Below are positions 9,763 through 17,495 of a DNA stretch of 64,000 nucleotides, one piece after another. The translations under genes were made by a program, and so were the position numbers. Each line of letters starts with the position of its first letter. The first letter of the stretch is position 1. The notes beneath the pieces were generated by a model. That model ran no database searches and was not told the origin of the DNA. It saw only the letters and a program-made list of their open reading frames with translations. This DNA comes from Pseudomonas sp. (GTDB taxonomy: Bacteria > Pseudomonadota > Gammaproteobacteria > Pseudomonadales > Pseudomonadaceae). The stretch covers positions 124,001 through 188,000 of the forward strand of contig NZ_JAUYNT010000017.1 of assembly GCF_030698175.1 (NCBI RefSeq), in the 5' to 3' direction.

Positions 9763-10494
9763 TTGAGCGTTAAGACGATAAAGCATGCCCGAGAATTGCT
9801 GCTCAAGGAATACCAAGCAGTGCTTTCGACCCATTCTAAAGTTATGCCGGGCTTCCCATTCGGATCAGTGGTGCCTTATTGCCTCGACGATCAAGGTCGG
9901 CCGCTGCTGCTGATCAGCCGGATTGCCCAGCACACCCACAACCTGCAACTGCAGCCCAAGTGCTCGTTGCTGGTCGGTGAGCGTGGCGTTGCGGATGTTC
10001 AGGCCGCAGGCCGCTTGACCCTGCTGGCCGAGGCCAAGCAACTGGAAGATGACGCCGAAATAGCGGCTGCTGCCGCCCGCTATTACCGCTACTTCCCCAA
10101 TGCGCAAAGCTACCACCAGGCCCATGATTTTGATTTCTGGCGGCTCGAACCGGTGCGCTGGCGCTATATCGGTGGTTTTGGCGCGATTCATTGGCTCGAT
10201 GAGGTGGCGCTGGCCAACCCTTTTGCCGGTGCGCAAGAGCAAAGCATGCTGGCGCATATGAATGCCGATCACGCCGCGGCCATTGCGCACTATGTAGCGC
10301 TCAACGGCCTGCCCATGGAGCCAGTCGCGCAGTTGGTCGGGCTCGACAGCGAGGGTATGCATCTGCGCATCGGTGCGGTGCTGCATTGGTTGGCCTTCCC
10401 GCAGCCTTGCGTCACGCCCCTTGAGGTGCGTCAGGCCTTGGTGACGCTGGCGCGGGCCGACGCTTGGCCGACCGGTGGGGCCTTGCCGGCTTGA
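9763..10494 (+). CDS. HugZ-like / pyridoxamine-phosphate-oxidase-fold protein with DUF2470 tail
   Basis: The 243-residue protein has an N-terminal split-barrel domain (HARELLLKEYQAVLSTHS, FPFGSVVPYCLDD, PLLLISRIAQHTHN, KCSLLVGE) as in FMN- or haem-binding pyridoxamine-oxidase relatives, then FGAIHWL and a C-terminal MLAHMNADHAAAI segment typical of DUF2470. HugZ members degrade haem; whether this one does is not known. The TTG at 9763 is preceded by AGGAG seven bases upstream and gives the expected N-terminus. Upstream in-frame sequence would overlap the divergent SDR gene. Confidence 0.8.
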   Translation: MSVKTIKHARELLLKEYQAVLSTHSKVMPGFPFGSVVPYCLDDQGRPLLLISRIAQHTHNLQLQPKCSLLVGERGVADVQAAGRLTLLAEAKQLEDDAEIAAAAARYYRYFPNAQSYHQAHDFDFWRLEPVRWRYIGGFGAIHWLDEVALANPFAGAQEQSMLAHMNADHAAAIAHYVALNGLPMEPVAQLVGLDSEGMHLRIGAVLHWLAFPQPCVTPLEVRQALVTLARADAWPTGGALPA

Positions 10495-10561
10495 ATTTGT
10501 CTGCGGTTGCCATCATTTAATAACCCTAGCAAGTGCTACTTGCGTTTAAGGATTGCTTTTA

Positions 10562-11014
10562 ATGCGCGTTTTTTTGCTGCTGTTTTTGCTGTTTCCAGTA
10601 CTGGAACTGTATGTCTTCACCCAGGTGCAGGCGGCGATTGGGTTTTTCCCCGCGTTGCTGCTGATTATTGCAGGGGTGCTGCTGGGCAGCGTGCTGCTGC
10701 GCATCGCCGGCCTTGCCACGGCATTGCGTGCCCGTGAGCGCCTGGCCCGTGGCGAGCTGCCTGAGCAGGAAATGTTCGAGGGTTTGCTGATTGCGGTGGG
10801 TGGCGGCTTGCTGCTGTTGCCGGGTTTTATCAGCGACATTTTCGGGCTGTTCTGTTTGTTGCCCTTTACCCGCCGCTTGCTGGTGAATAAGTTGCGCCGG
10901 CGTGCCGCCGAGCAGGCGCTGCGTCAACGCGCCTTTGCCGATGACCTGCAGACGCGCACCGGGCAGCGCCCGCCGAACGTCATCGAGGGTGAGTTCGAGC
11001 ACCGCGACTCCTGA
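10562..11014 (+). CDS. fxsA: FxsA family membrane protein
   Basis: The 150-residue inner-membrane protein has hydrophobic segments at about 4-20, 28-48 and 78-100 and the FxsA signatures FPVLELYVF near the start and LLLPGFISDIFGLF in the middle. FxsA was named for suppressing F exclusion of phage T7 in E. coli; its wider role is unknown. AAGGA lies nine bases before ATG 10562. The last 26 codons form the first unit of a four-copy tandem repeat that continues past the stop codon. The position directly before groES is conserved in Pseudomonas. Confidence 0.9.
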   Translation: MRVFLLLFLLFPVLELYVFTQVQAAIGFFPALLLIIAGVLLGSVLLRIAGLATALRARERLARGELPEQEMFEGLLIAVGGGLLLLPGFISDIFGLFCLLPFTRRLLVNKLRRRAAEQALRQRAFADDLQTRTGQRPPNVIEGEFEHRDS

Positions 11015-11055
11015 AGTTTTTTAGCTTCATCCTTGCACTGCCAAGCGCGGCCATC

Positions 11056-11136
11056 ATGGCCGATGACCTGCAGGCGCGCACCGGGCAGCGCCCGCCGAAC
11101 ATGATTGAGGGTGAGTTCGAGCACCGTGATTCCTGA
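11056..11136 (+). other. Mini-ORF 1 (26 codons) in repeat unit 2, copy of the FxsA C-terminus
   Basis: ATG to TGA, in the same frame as the FxsA tail, starting MADDLQARTGQRPP and ending EGEFEHRDS. No clear ribosome site is present and the ATG lies in the loop side of a 6-bp hairpin. It is a pseudogene-like fragment unless translated. Confidence 0.35.
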
Positions 11137-11176
11137 AGTTTTTAGCTTCATCCTTGCACTGCCAAGCGCGGCCATC

Positions 11177-11257
11177 ATGGCCGGCGACCTGCAGGCACGC
11201 ACCGGGCAGCGCCCGCCGAACGTGATTGAGGGTGAGTTCGAGCACCGCGATTTCTGA
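11177..11257 (+). other. Mini-ORF 2 (26 codons) in repeat unit 3
   Basis: Same structure as the preceding mini-ORF, starting MAGDLQARTGQRPP and ending EGEFEHRDF. The frame and stop are kept. Confidence 0.35.
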
Positions 11258-11298
11258 AGTTTTTTAGCTTCATCCTTGCACTGCCAAGCGCGGCCATC

Positions 11299-11379
11299 AT
11301 GGCCGGCGACCTGCAAGCACGCTCCGGGCAACGCCCGCCGAACGTCATCGAGGGCGAGTTCGAACACCGTGATTCCTGA
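11299..11379 (+). other. Mini-ORF 3 (26 codons) in repeat unit 4
   Basis: Starts MAGDLQARSGQRPP and ends EGEFEHRDS. It differs from the other copies mainly by synonymous changes. It ends 18 bases before the groES promoter. Confidence 0.35.
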
Positions 11380-11396
11380 AGTTTTTTTAGCTTCAT

Positions 11397-11423
11397 CCTT
11401 GAAATACCGGGCGATGCCCTTAT
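11397..11423 (+). promoter_or_regulatory. RpoH (sigma-32)-type promoter for groESL
   Basis: CCTTGAAA followed by CCCTTAT, with 13 bases between CTTGAA and CCCTTA, closely matches the heat-shock consensus CTTGAA-N13-CCCCAT. It would start transcription near 11430 and give a leader of about 140 bases before groES. The -35 uses the last bases of the fourth repeat unit. Confidence 0.7.
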
Positions 11424-11444
11424 GTAGTTGTCACCGCAAGGTTT

Positions 11445-11534
11445 GTGTCGGCAACGACACTCAGTCTTCTGCGTGCAGCTCGCTGCGCGCAACCGGCAAC
11501 GCCGGATGCATTAACCAGCCGGCATGTGGCCGGC
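11445..11534 (+). promoter_or_regulatory. Structured groES 5' leader: four consecutive hairpins
   Basis: Four predicted stems lie in a row: 11445-11460 (6 bp, GCAA tetraloop), 11471-11490 (8 bp with one G-T, CTCG loop), 11493-11505 (5 bp) and 11518-11534 (6 bp). They end about 25 bases before the GGGAGA ribosome site of groES. They may stabilise the mRNA or sense temperature; the ribosome site itself is not obviously paired. Confidence 0.5.
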
Positions 11535-11569
11535 GGCTTTAAACCACCTTACTTGGGAGATAGTCGACA

Positions 11570-11863
11570 ATGAAACTTCGTCCTCTGCATGACCGCGTCG
11601 TAATTCGTCGCAGCGAAGAAGAATCGAAAACCGCAGGTGGCATCGTGCTGCCGGGTTCTGCTGCCGAAAAGCCGAACCGTGGTGAAATCCTGGCTGTTGG
11701 TACCGGCAAAGTGCTGGACAACGGCGAAGTGCGCGCCCTGGCCGTTAAGGTTGGCGACAAGGTGGTGTTTGGCCCGTACTCCGGCAGCAACGCCATCAAA
11801 GTCGACGGCGAAGAGCTGTTGGTGATGGGCGAGAGCGAAATTCTTGCCGTAGTTGAAGACTAA
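11570..11863 (+). CDS. groES: Co-chaperonin GroES (Cpn10)
   Basis: The 97-residue protein starts [20 protein letters not shown] and contains [11 protein letters not shown] (mobile loop contacting GroEL), the roof-loop region and the C-terminal [12 protein letters not shown] / [14 protein letters not shown] strands. It forms the heptameric lid of the GroEL chamber in the cytoplasm. GGGAGA precedes the ATG. It is the first gene of the heat-shock operon, 98 bases before groEL. Confidence 0.98.
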   Translation: MKLRPLHDRVVIRRSEEESKTAGGIVLPGSAAEKPNRGEILAVGTGKVLDNGEVRALAVKVGDKVVFGPYSGSNAIKVDGEELLVMGESEILAVVED

Positions 11864-11949
11864 GCAGTTGAAAGCTAAGTGCGCGCTGACGCTTGCCGGC
11901 TGAAACCAGCCCAAGGTCGCGACGAATTCTGTTCCACGAAACGAATTGA

Positions 11950-13605
<1,656 letters not shown>

Positions 13606-13626
13606 CTTCGCAGCCCTGCGAAACCC

Positions 13627-13656
13627 AAAAGCCCTGGCATTTGCCGGGGCTTTTTT
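13627..13656 (+). terminator. Intrinsic terminator of groESL
   Basis: The stem AAGCCCTGGCA / TGCCGGGGCTT (one T-G pair) with a two-base loop is followed by TTTTTT. Confidence 0.92.
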
Positions 13657-13709
13657 GTGCCTGATGAATTTTAATCGACGGGATTGAAGGTAAAAACTTT
13701 GCCCTGGCA

Positions 13710-13730
13710 AGCTTAAGTTCGGCTTAAGCT
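13710..13730 (+). promoter_or_regulatory. Candidate operator upstream of colR
   Basis: AGCTTAAG and CTTAAGCT form a perfect 8-bp inverted repeat with a 5-base gap. The same bases read as CTTAAG direct repeats spaced 11 bp, the geometry favoured by OmpR/PhoB-type regulators. It lies 52-72 bases before the colR ATG. It does not match the known ColR box. Confidence 0.4.
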
Positions 13731-13781
13731 CGCGTGCGGACAATGGGCCAGAACCCAGCTGGCGTAATTACGGGAGAGCCC

Positions 13782-14465
13782 ATGCGGATTTTACTGGTTG
13801 AAGATAATCGCGACATTTTGGCCAATCTGGCCGACTTCTTGGAGCTCAAAGGCTATAGCGTCGACTGCGCCCAGGATGGTTTGTCCGGCCTGCACCTGGC
13901 GGCGAGCGAGCATTACGATCTGATCGTGCTGGATGTGATGCTGCCCGGTTTGGATGGTTACACCCTGTGCAAGCGTTTGCGTGAGGAGGCGCGGCGCGCT
14001 ACCCCGGTGATCATGCTGACCGCCCGCGATCAGCTGGACGACCGTCTGCAAGGGTTTCGCGCCGGCGCCGATGACTACCTGTTAAAGCCCTTTGCCCTGT
14101 CTGAGTTGCTGGCGCGCATCGAAGCGGTGCTGCGCCGTGCGCAAGGTGGTGGTCGGCGTTGCCTGGAGGTGGGCGATTTAGCCTACGACCTGGACACCCT
14201 TGAAGTAACCCGTGCGGGACGCTTGCTCAAGCTTAATCCGGTCGGGCTAAAGCTCTTGGCGGTATTGATGCAAAAGAGTCCGCACGTACTGCGCCGTGAT
14301 GTGCTGGAAGAAGCCCTGTGGGGGGACAACTGCCCGGACAGCGACAGTTTGCGCAGTCATATCCATCAACTGCGCCAGGTGATTGATAAACCCTTTGCTC
14401 ATGCGCTGCTGCATACCGTGCATGGCGTTGGTTATCGCTTGGTGGAGGCGGCCGATGGAGTTTAA
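13782..14465 (+). CDS. colR: OmpR-family response regulator ColR
   Basis: The 227-residue regulator has a receiver domain (MRILLVEDN acidic residues, phospho-acceptor Asp in LIVLDVMLPGLDG, Lys in DDYLLKPFALSELL) and a winged-helix DNA-binding domain (about 130-225: EVTRAGRLLKLNPVGLKLL, HIHQLRQVIDKPF, HTVHGVGYRLV). With ColS it responds to excess Zn, Fe and other metals and to membrane stress in Pseudomonas. ATG 13782 is preceded by GGGAGAG. The gene overlaps colS by 11 bases. Assignment rests on order after groEL and before the methyltransferase/inaA genes. Confidence 0.9.
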   Translation: MRILLVEDNRDILANLADFLELKGYSVDCAQDGLSGLHLAASEHYDLIVLDVMLPGLDGYTLCKRLREEARRATPVIMLTARDQLDDRLQGFRAGADDYLLKPFALSELLARIEAVLRRAQGGGRRCLEVGDLAYDLDTLEVTRAGRLLKLNPVGLKLLAVLMQKSPHVLRRDVLEEALWGDNCPDSDSLRSHIHQLRQVIDKPFAHALLHTVHGVGYRLVEAADGV

Positions 14466-15729
14466 GCAAGGCCTGTCCCAGCGCATTGTTATCGCGTTTG
14501 TATTGATGACCTTGCTGGTCGGCGGGGCTTTTAGCTGGGGCATTATGCAAGCGGTGCATGTCATGGAGGAGCGCTTGCTCTCGGGCGTGCTGCGTGGCGA
14601 TTTGGACCGCATGTTGCTGATGAGCAACATTGAAGATTGGCGACATAAGCCCGAGCCCGATCAGTTGTTTTATTTTTCCGGCGGTCCCGGAAAATTTGCC
14701 TTGCCGAGCTACCTGCAAGATTTGCCGCTGGGCTTTCAAGAGGCCTTTCACGGCAAGTTTTCTTATCACGCCTTCGTTCGCCAAGTTACCGGGCGTCAGT
14801 ATGTATTGCTGCAAGATCAGAGCAGTTTTGAGGATCGCGAGCAGGCCTTGTACTCGGTGGTGCTGGTCGGTTTTATCGTCAGTATTGGCCTGGCCATGCT
14901 GCTCGGTTGGTTGCTGTCGCGCAAAGTGATTGAGCCGGTGGTGCGCCTCGCACAGCAAGTCCGCGAGCGCGATCAGTTGCTGGCGTTGGCACCCCCATTG
15001 GCGCCCGATTATGCCAACGATGAGGTCGGGCAATTAGCCGCCGCTTTTGATGACACCTTGGGCTTGTTACGCCACGCGCTCAAGCGCGAGCAGTTGTTCA
15101 CCAGCGACGTCAGTCACGAGTTGCGTACGCCCTTAATGGTGTTGGCCAGCTCCTGCGAGTTGTTGCTAGAAAATCCCAGCCTCGATGCCCGCGCGCAAGC
15201 TCAGGTGCAGCGCATCGGTCGCGCCACGGACGGTATGCGTGAGCTGGTGCAAACCTTTCTGTTGCTGGCGCGCGAGCCGGAGCAGGACTCAGATCTGTCG
15301 AGTCAGCGCAGCCTCGGCAGCATCGCCGATGAGTTGGTGCAGCAATGGCGCGAACCGGTGGAAAGCAAGGGCCTGGAGTTTTGCTATCAGCGCGGCGACG
15401 CTACCGAACAGCGCTTTAACGCGGTGTTTTTGCATTCGGTACTGGGTAATTTGCTGCGTAATGCCTGGCATTACACCAATACCGGGCAAATCACGCTGCG
15501 CCTGCACGTCTTGGGTTTTGTGGTGGAGGATACCGGCATCGGTATTAGCGAGGCCGAGCGTGAGAATATTTTTGAACCCTTTGTGCGGGGAACGACCGCG
15601 CGTGGTGACGGTCTAGGCTTGGGGCTTTCCCTGGTGCGGCGGATCTGCCTCAGTCAGGGCTGGCGTGTTGAGTTGTCGGCCATGCAGCCCCAGGGTTGTC
15701 GCTTTGAGGTGAATTTACTGGGGGTTTGA
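14455..15729 (+). CDS. colS: Sensor histidine kinase ColS
   Basis: The 424-residue membrane kinase has helices at about 11-31 and 140-162 enclosing a periplasmic loop with an ExxE motif (FEDREQ) like the one that binds Fe(III)/Zn in P. putida ColS. HAMP-like and HisKA segments follow (TSDVSHELRTPLMVL with the phosphorylated His), then an ATPase domain (NLLRNAWHYT, VEDTGIGI, GDGLGLGLSLV). ATG 14455 has GGAGG upstream and lies within the colR end, so the pair is co-translated. The last codons contain the start of the ColR-type box for the next gene. Confidence 0.9.
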   Translation: MEFKQGLSQRIVIAFVLMTLLVGGAFSWGIMQAVHVMEERLLSGVLRGDLDRMLLMSNIEDWRHKPEPDQLFYFSGGPGKFALPSYLQDLPLGFQEAFHGKFSYHAFVRQVTGRQYVLLQDQSSFEDREQALYSVVLVGFIVSIGLAMLLGWLLSRKVIEPVVRLAQQVRERDQLLALAPPLAPDYANDEVGQLAAAFDDTLGLLRHALKREQLFTSDVSHELRTPLMVLASSCELLLENPSLDARAQAQVQRIGRATDGMRELVQTFLLLAREPEQDSDLSSQRSLGSIADELVQQWREPVESKGLEFCYQRGDATEQRFNAVFLHSVLGNLLRNAWHYTNTGQITLRLHVLGFVVEDTGIGISEAERENIFEPFVRGTTARGDGLGLGLSLVRRICLSQGWRVELSAMQPQGCRFEVNLLGV

Positions 15730-15739
15730 CGGTTTTTTC
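15726..15739 (+). promoter_or_regulatory. ColR-type binding box
   Basis: TTGACGGTTTTTTC fits the ColR consensus as I recall it, (T/C)(T/C)NA(C/G)NN(T/C)TTTTT followed by C/G. It overlaps the colS stop codon and lies 68 bases before the methyltransferase ATG. Confidence 0.6.
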
Positions 15740-15806
15740 ACGCAGGGCTCATTCGACTCTGACATTCTTGGCCTCAAGAGCGGCAAATACTAAGGGGTGC
15801 CAATTG

Positions 15807-16490
15807 ATGAAAAAAGCCGAAGTCGAACTCGATTTTTCGGAAAAATACACCCGTGAACATGCCGAGCGCTATTTGCGCAAACACAGCACTGGCTTGACGC
15901 GGCGACTGTCCACTTGGCGTGAGGTGCAAATTGCCCGGCAGGCGTTGAAATCGGCTGGTGAACCCCAGCAGGTGCTGGACTTACCCTGTGGCGCCGGGCG
16001 GTTTTGGCCGATGTTGGCTGAGCAACCTGGCCGCAGCATTATCGGCGCGGATAACTCTGCCGACATGCTTGCCGTGGCCTGTCAGGGCCAGCCGCGCGAT
16101 GTGGTGGCGCGGGTAAGACCGATGCAGACCTCGGCCTTTGAGATTGATTTGCCGGATAACGGCGTCGATAGCGTATTCAGCATGCGCTTGCTGCATCACA
16201 TCGGCCAGCCACAAGACCGTTTGCGCATGCTGCGAGAGTTTCATCGGGTCAGTCGTGATAGCGTGATTCTTTCGTTATGGGTCGATGGCAACTACAAGGC
16301 CTGGAAAAAGGCTCGCGGTCGCAAGCGCTTGGACATGGCGGCCGATGGCAGCCGCTATCAGAACCGCTTCGTTATTCCGGCCAAAACCATTGAAGCTGAG
16401 TTTCGCGAAGCGGGATTTACCGTGCAGGAACACTTAGACTTCATTCCGCTTTATGCCATGTGGCGTATTTATATTTTGCGTAAAGCTTAA
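15807..16490 (+). CDS. Class I SAM-dependent methyltransferase (PA4379-like)
   Basis: The 227-residue protein has the SAM-binding motif VLDLPCGAGRFWPML, an acidic IIGADNSADML strand end, and FSMRLLHHI, typical of Methyltransf_11-type Rossmann enzymes. The substrate is unknown. In P. putida the gene in this place belongs to the ColRS regulon, and a matching ColR box lies just upstream. AAGGGG precedes ATG 15807. The downstream inaA-like gene starts 16 bases after the stop. Confidence 0.82.
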   Translation: MKKAEVELDFSEKYTREHAERYLRKHSTGLTRRLSTWREVQIARQALKSAGEPQQVLDLPCGAGRFWPMLAEQPGRSIIGADNSADMLAVACQGQPRDVVARVRPMQTSAFEIDLPDNGVDSVFSMRLLHHIGQPQDRLRMLREFHRVSRDSVILSLWVDGNYKAWKKARGRKRLDMAADGSRYQNRFVIPAKTIEAEFREAGFTVQEHLDFIPLYAMWRIYILRKA

Positions 16491-16506
16491 ACTTCGGAGC
16501 CAATCG

Positions 16507-17205
16507 ATGCCTGCTGACGTCAATGCCTTACTGAAACTGCCTAACACTGAAGCTTTTGATCAATGGTTGGCGCTCCCCGGTGAATGGGTGGAGGAGCCCA
16601 ATGTGCGGCGTGGCGGTGAAAGTGGCGTCAAACGTGTCATCAGCGCCGCCGGTAAGATGCTTTATCGCAAGCAGCAAGTTGGACATATCTATCGGTCCTT
16701 GCTGCACCCCTTTGGTTATCCGACGGCGATGCGTGAGCGCAAAGTTCTGCTGGCTTGCGCGGCTCTCAAGGTCATAGTGCCGGCCCTGGTGTATGCCGAG
16801 TGCCGCAAAGTTGACGGGGTTTGGCAGGCGCTGTTGATCACTGAAGCGCTGGAGGGCTTTAGCAGCCTTGAGGAGTTTTATGCCCGCGGGGATGAACAGC
16901 TCTGGGGTGAGGCCTTGCATCTGCGTGTTCTGCAGGAGGTAGGCGCTTGCTTGGCGCGCTTTAACCTGGGGCGTTGGCAGCATGGTTGCTTGCGCATGAA
17001 GCATGTTTTTGTTCGGGTGCAGGGCGAAACAATCGAAGTCGCCTTGCTGGATCTGGAAAAAAGTCGGCAGCGGTGGCGGGCCAAAAGTGCCGCACAACAT
17101 GACATCAAGCAGCTCAAGCGCCATTCGTCGTGGAGCACGGCTCAGTGGCAGGCTTTCATCTATGGTTACGAAACCACATTTGGCAGCTCTTTCAAGGGGA
17201 TGTGA
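16507..17205 (+). CDS. Lipopolysaccharide kinase InaA/WapQ-like protein
   Basis: This 232-residue eukaryotic-like kinase-fold protein has MLYRKQQVGHIYRSLLHPFG near the nucleotide-binding lobe, LLITEALEGFSSLEEFY as hinge, and LARFNLGRWQHGCLRMKHVFV followed by VALLDLEKSRQ as catalytic and metal-binding loops of the InaA/Kdo-kinase group, in which the catalytic motif is divergent. It probably phosphorylates LPS core sugars at the inner membrane. It lies in the ColR-controlled stretch (PA4378-like), 16 bases after the methyltransferase. Confidence 0.8.
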   Translation: MPADVNALLKLPNTEAFDQWLALPGEWVEEPNVRRGGESGVKRVISAAGKMLYRKQQVGHIYRSLLHPFGYPTAMRERKVLLACAALKVIVPALVYAECRKVDGVWQALLITEALEGFSSLEEFYARGDEQLWGEALHLRVLQEVGACLARFNLGRWQHGCLRMKHVFVRVQGETIEVALLDLEKSRQRWRAKSAAQHDIKQLKRHSSWSTAQWQAFIYGYETTFGSSFKGM

Positions 17206-17207
17206 CC

Positions 17208-17435
17208 GTGAAGCTAGAAATCGCTAGAGGTTTGTTTCTGATCGCGGCACTCAGCACCAGTGTTATGGCGCTGACTGCTTGGGCCGAGCCTGCGCCACAG
17301 GTGCTCAGTGGTTTGAGTCCACAAAGCCACTGCCGCATGCCGGCCAATGCCCGCAGTAAAATGCAGGCGCCCGCGCGACCGGATCAAGACCTGTTGTTAG
17401 TGATGTTTAGCTTGTCGCAAGCGCTTAAATCTTGA
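17208..17435 (+). CDS. Small secreted protein of unknown function
   Basis: The 75-residue protein has a GTG start at 17208 with AAGGGGA upstream, two bases after the inaA-like stop. The first 30 residues form a signal peptide (LFLIAALSTSVMALTAWAEP). The mature part of about 48 residues has one Cys (SPQSHCRMP) and no recognised domain. It fills the slot of PA4377. A terminator follows, so it ends the transcription unit. Confidence 0.6.
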   Translation: MKLEIARGLFLIAALSTSVMALTAWAEPAPQVLSGLSPQSHCRMPANARSKMQAPARPDQDLLLVMFSLSQALKS

Positions 17436-17450
17436 CTGCATAACGCCATA

Positions 17451-17486
17451 AACCAAGCCCCGATGTCGGGGCTTGGTTATTTTTTG
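17451..17486. terminator. Intrinsic terminator
   Basis: A 13-bp perfect stem AACCAAGCCCCGA / TCGGGGCTTGGTT is followed by ATTTTTT. It lies between the convergent small secreted gene and mexW. Confidence 0.92.
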
Positions 17487-17495
17487 GGTTTCGTT

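Larger units (their letters stand above)
10937..11400 (+). repeat. Four-copy tandem repeat (121-122 bp units) derived from the fxsA 3' end
   Basis: Units begin at 10937, 11059, 11180 and 11302. Each holds the last 25 codons of fxsA with stop, a GAAG-T(5-7)-AGCTTC stretch, CATCCTTG and, between units, the hairpin CGGCCATCATGGCCG. Unit length varies with the T-run (6, 5, 6, 7). The copies differ mostly at third codon positions. Units 2-4 regain an in-frame ATG from the inter-unit hairpin. The repeat ends exactly where the RpoH-like -35 of groES begins. Confidence 0.95.

Noticed and set aside
10924..11367. Minus-strand 147-codon frame across the fxsA repeat
   Set aside because: Its internal repetition only reflects the tandem DNA repeat; there is no ribosome site and the start lies inside the array.
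10937..11400. Tandem repeat considered as a CRISPR array
   Set aside because: Units are contiguous at 121-122 bp with no unique spacers, the repeated part is the fxsA coding end, and no cas genes are present.
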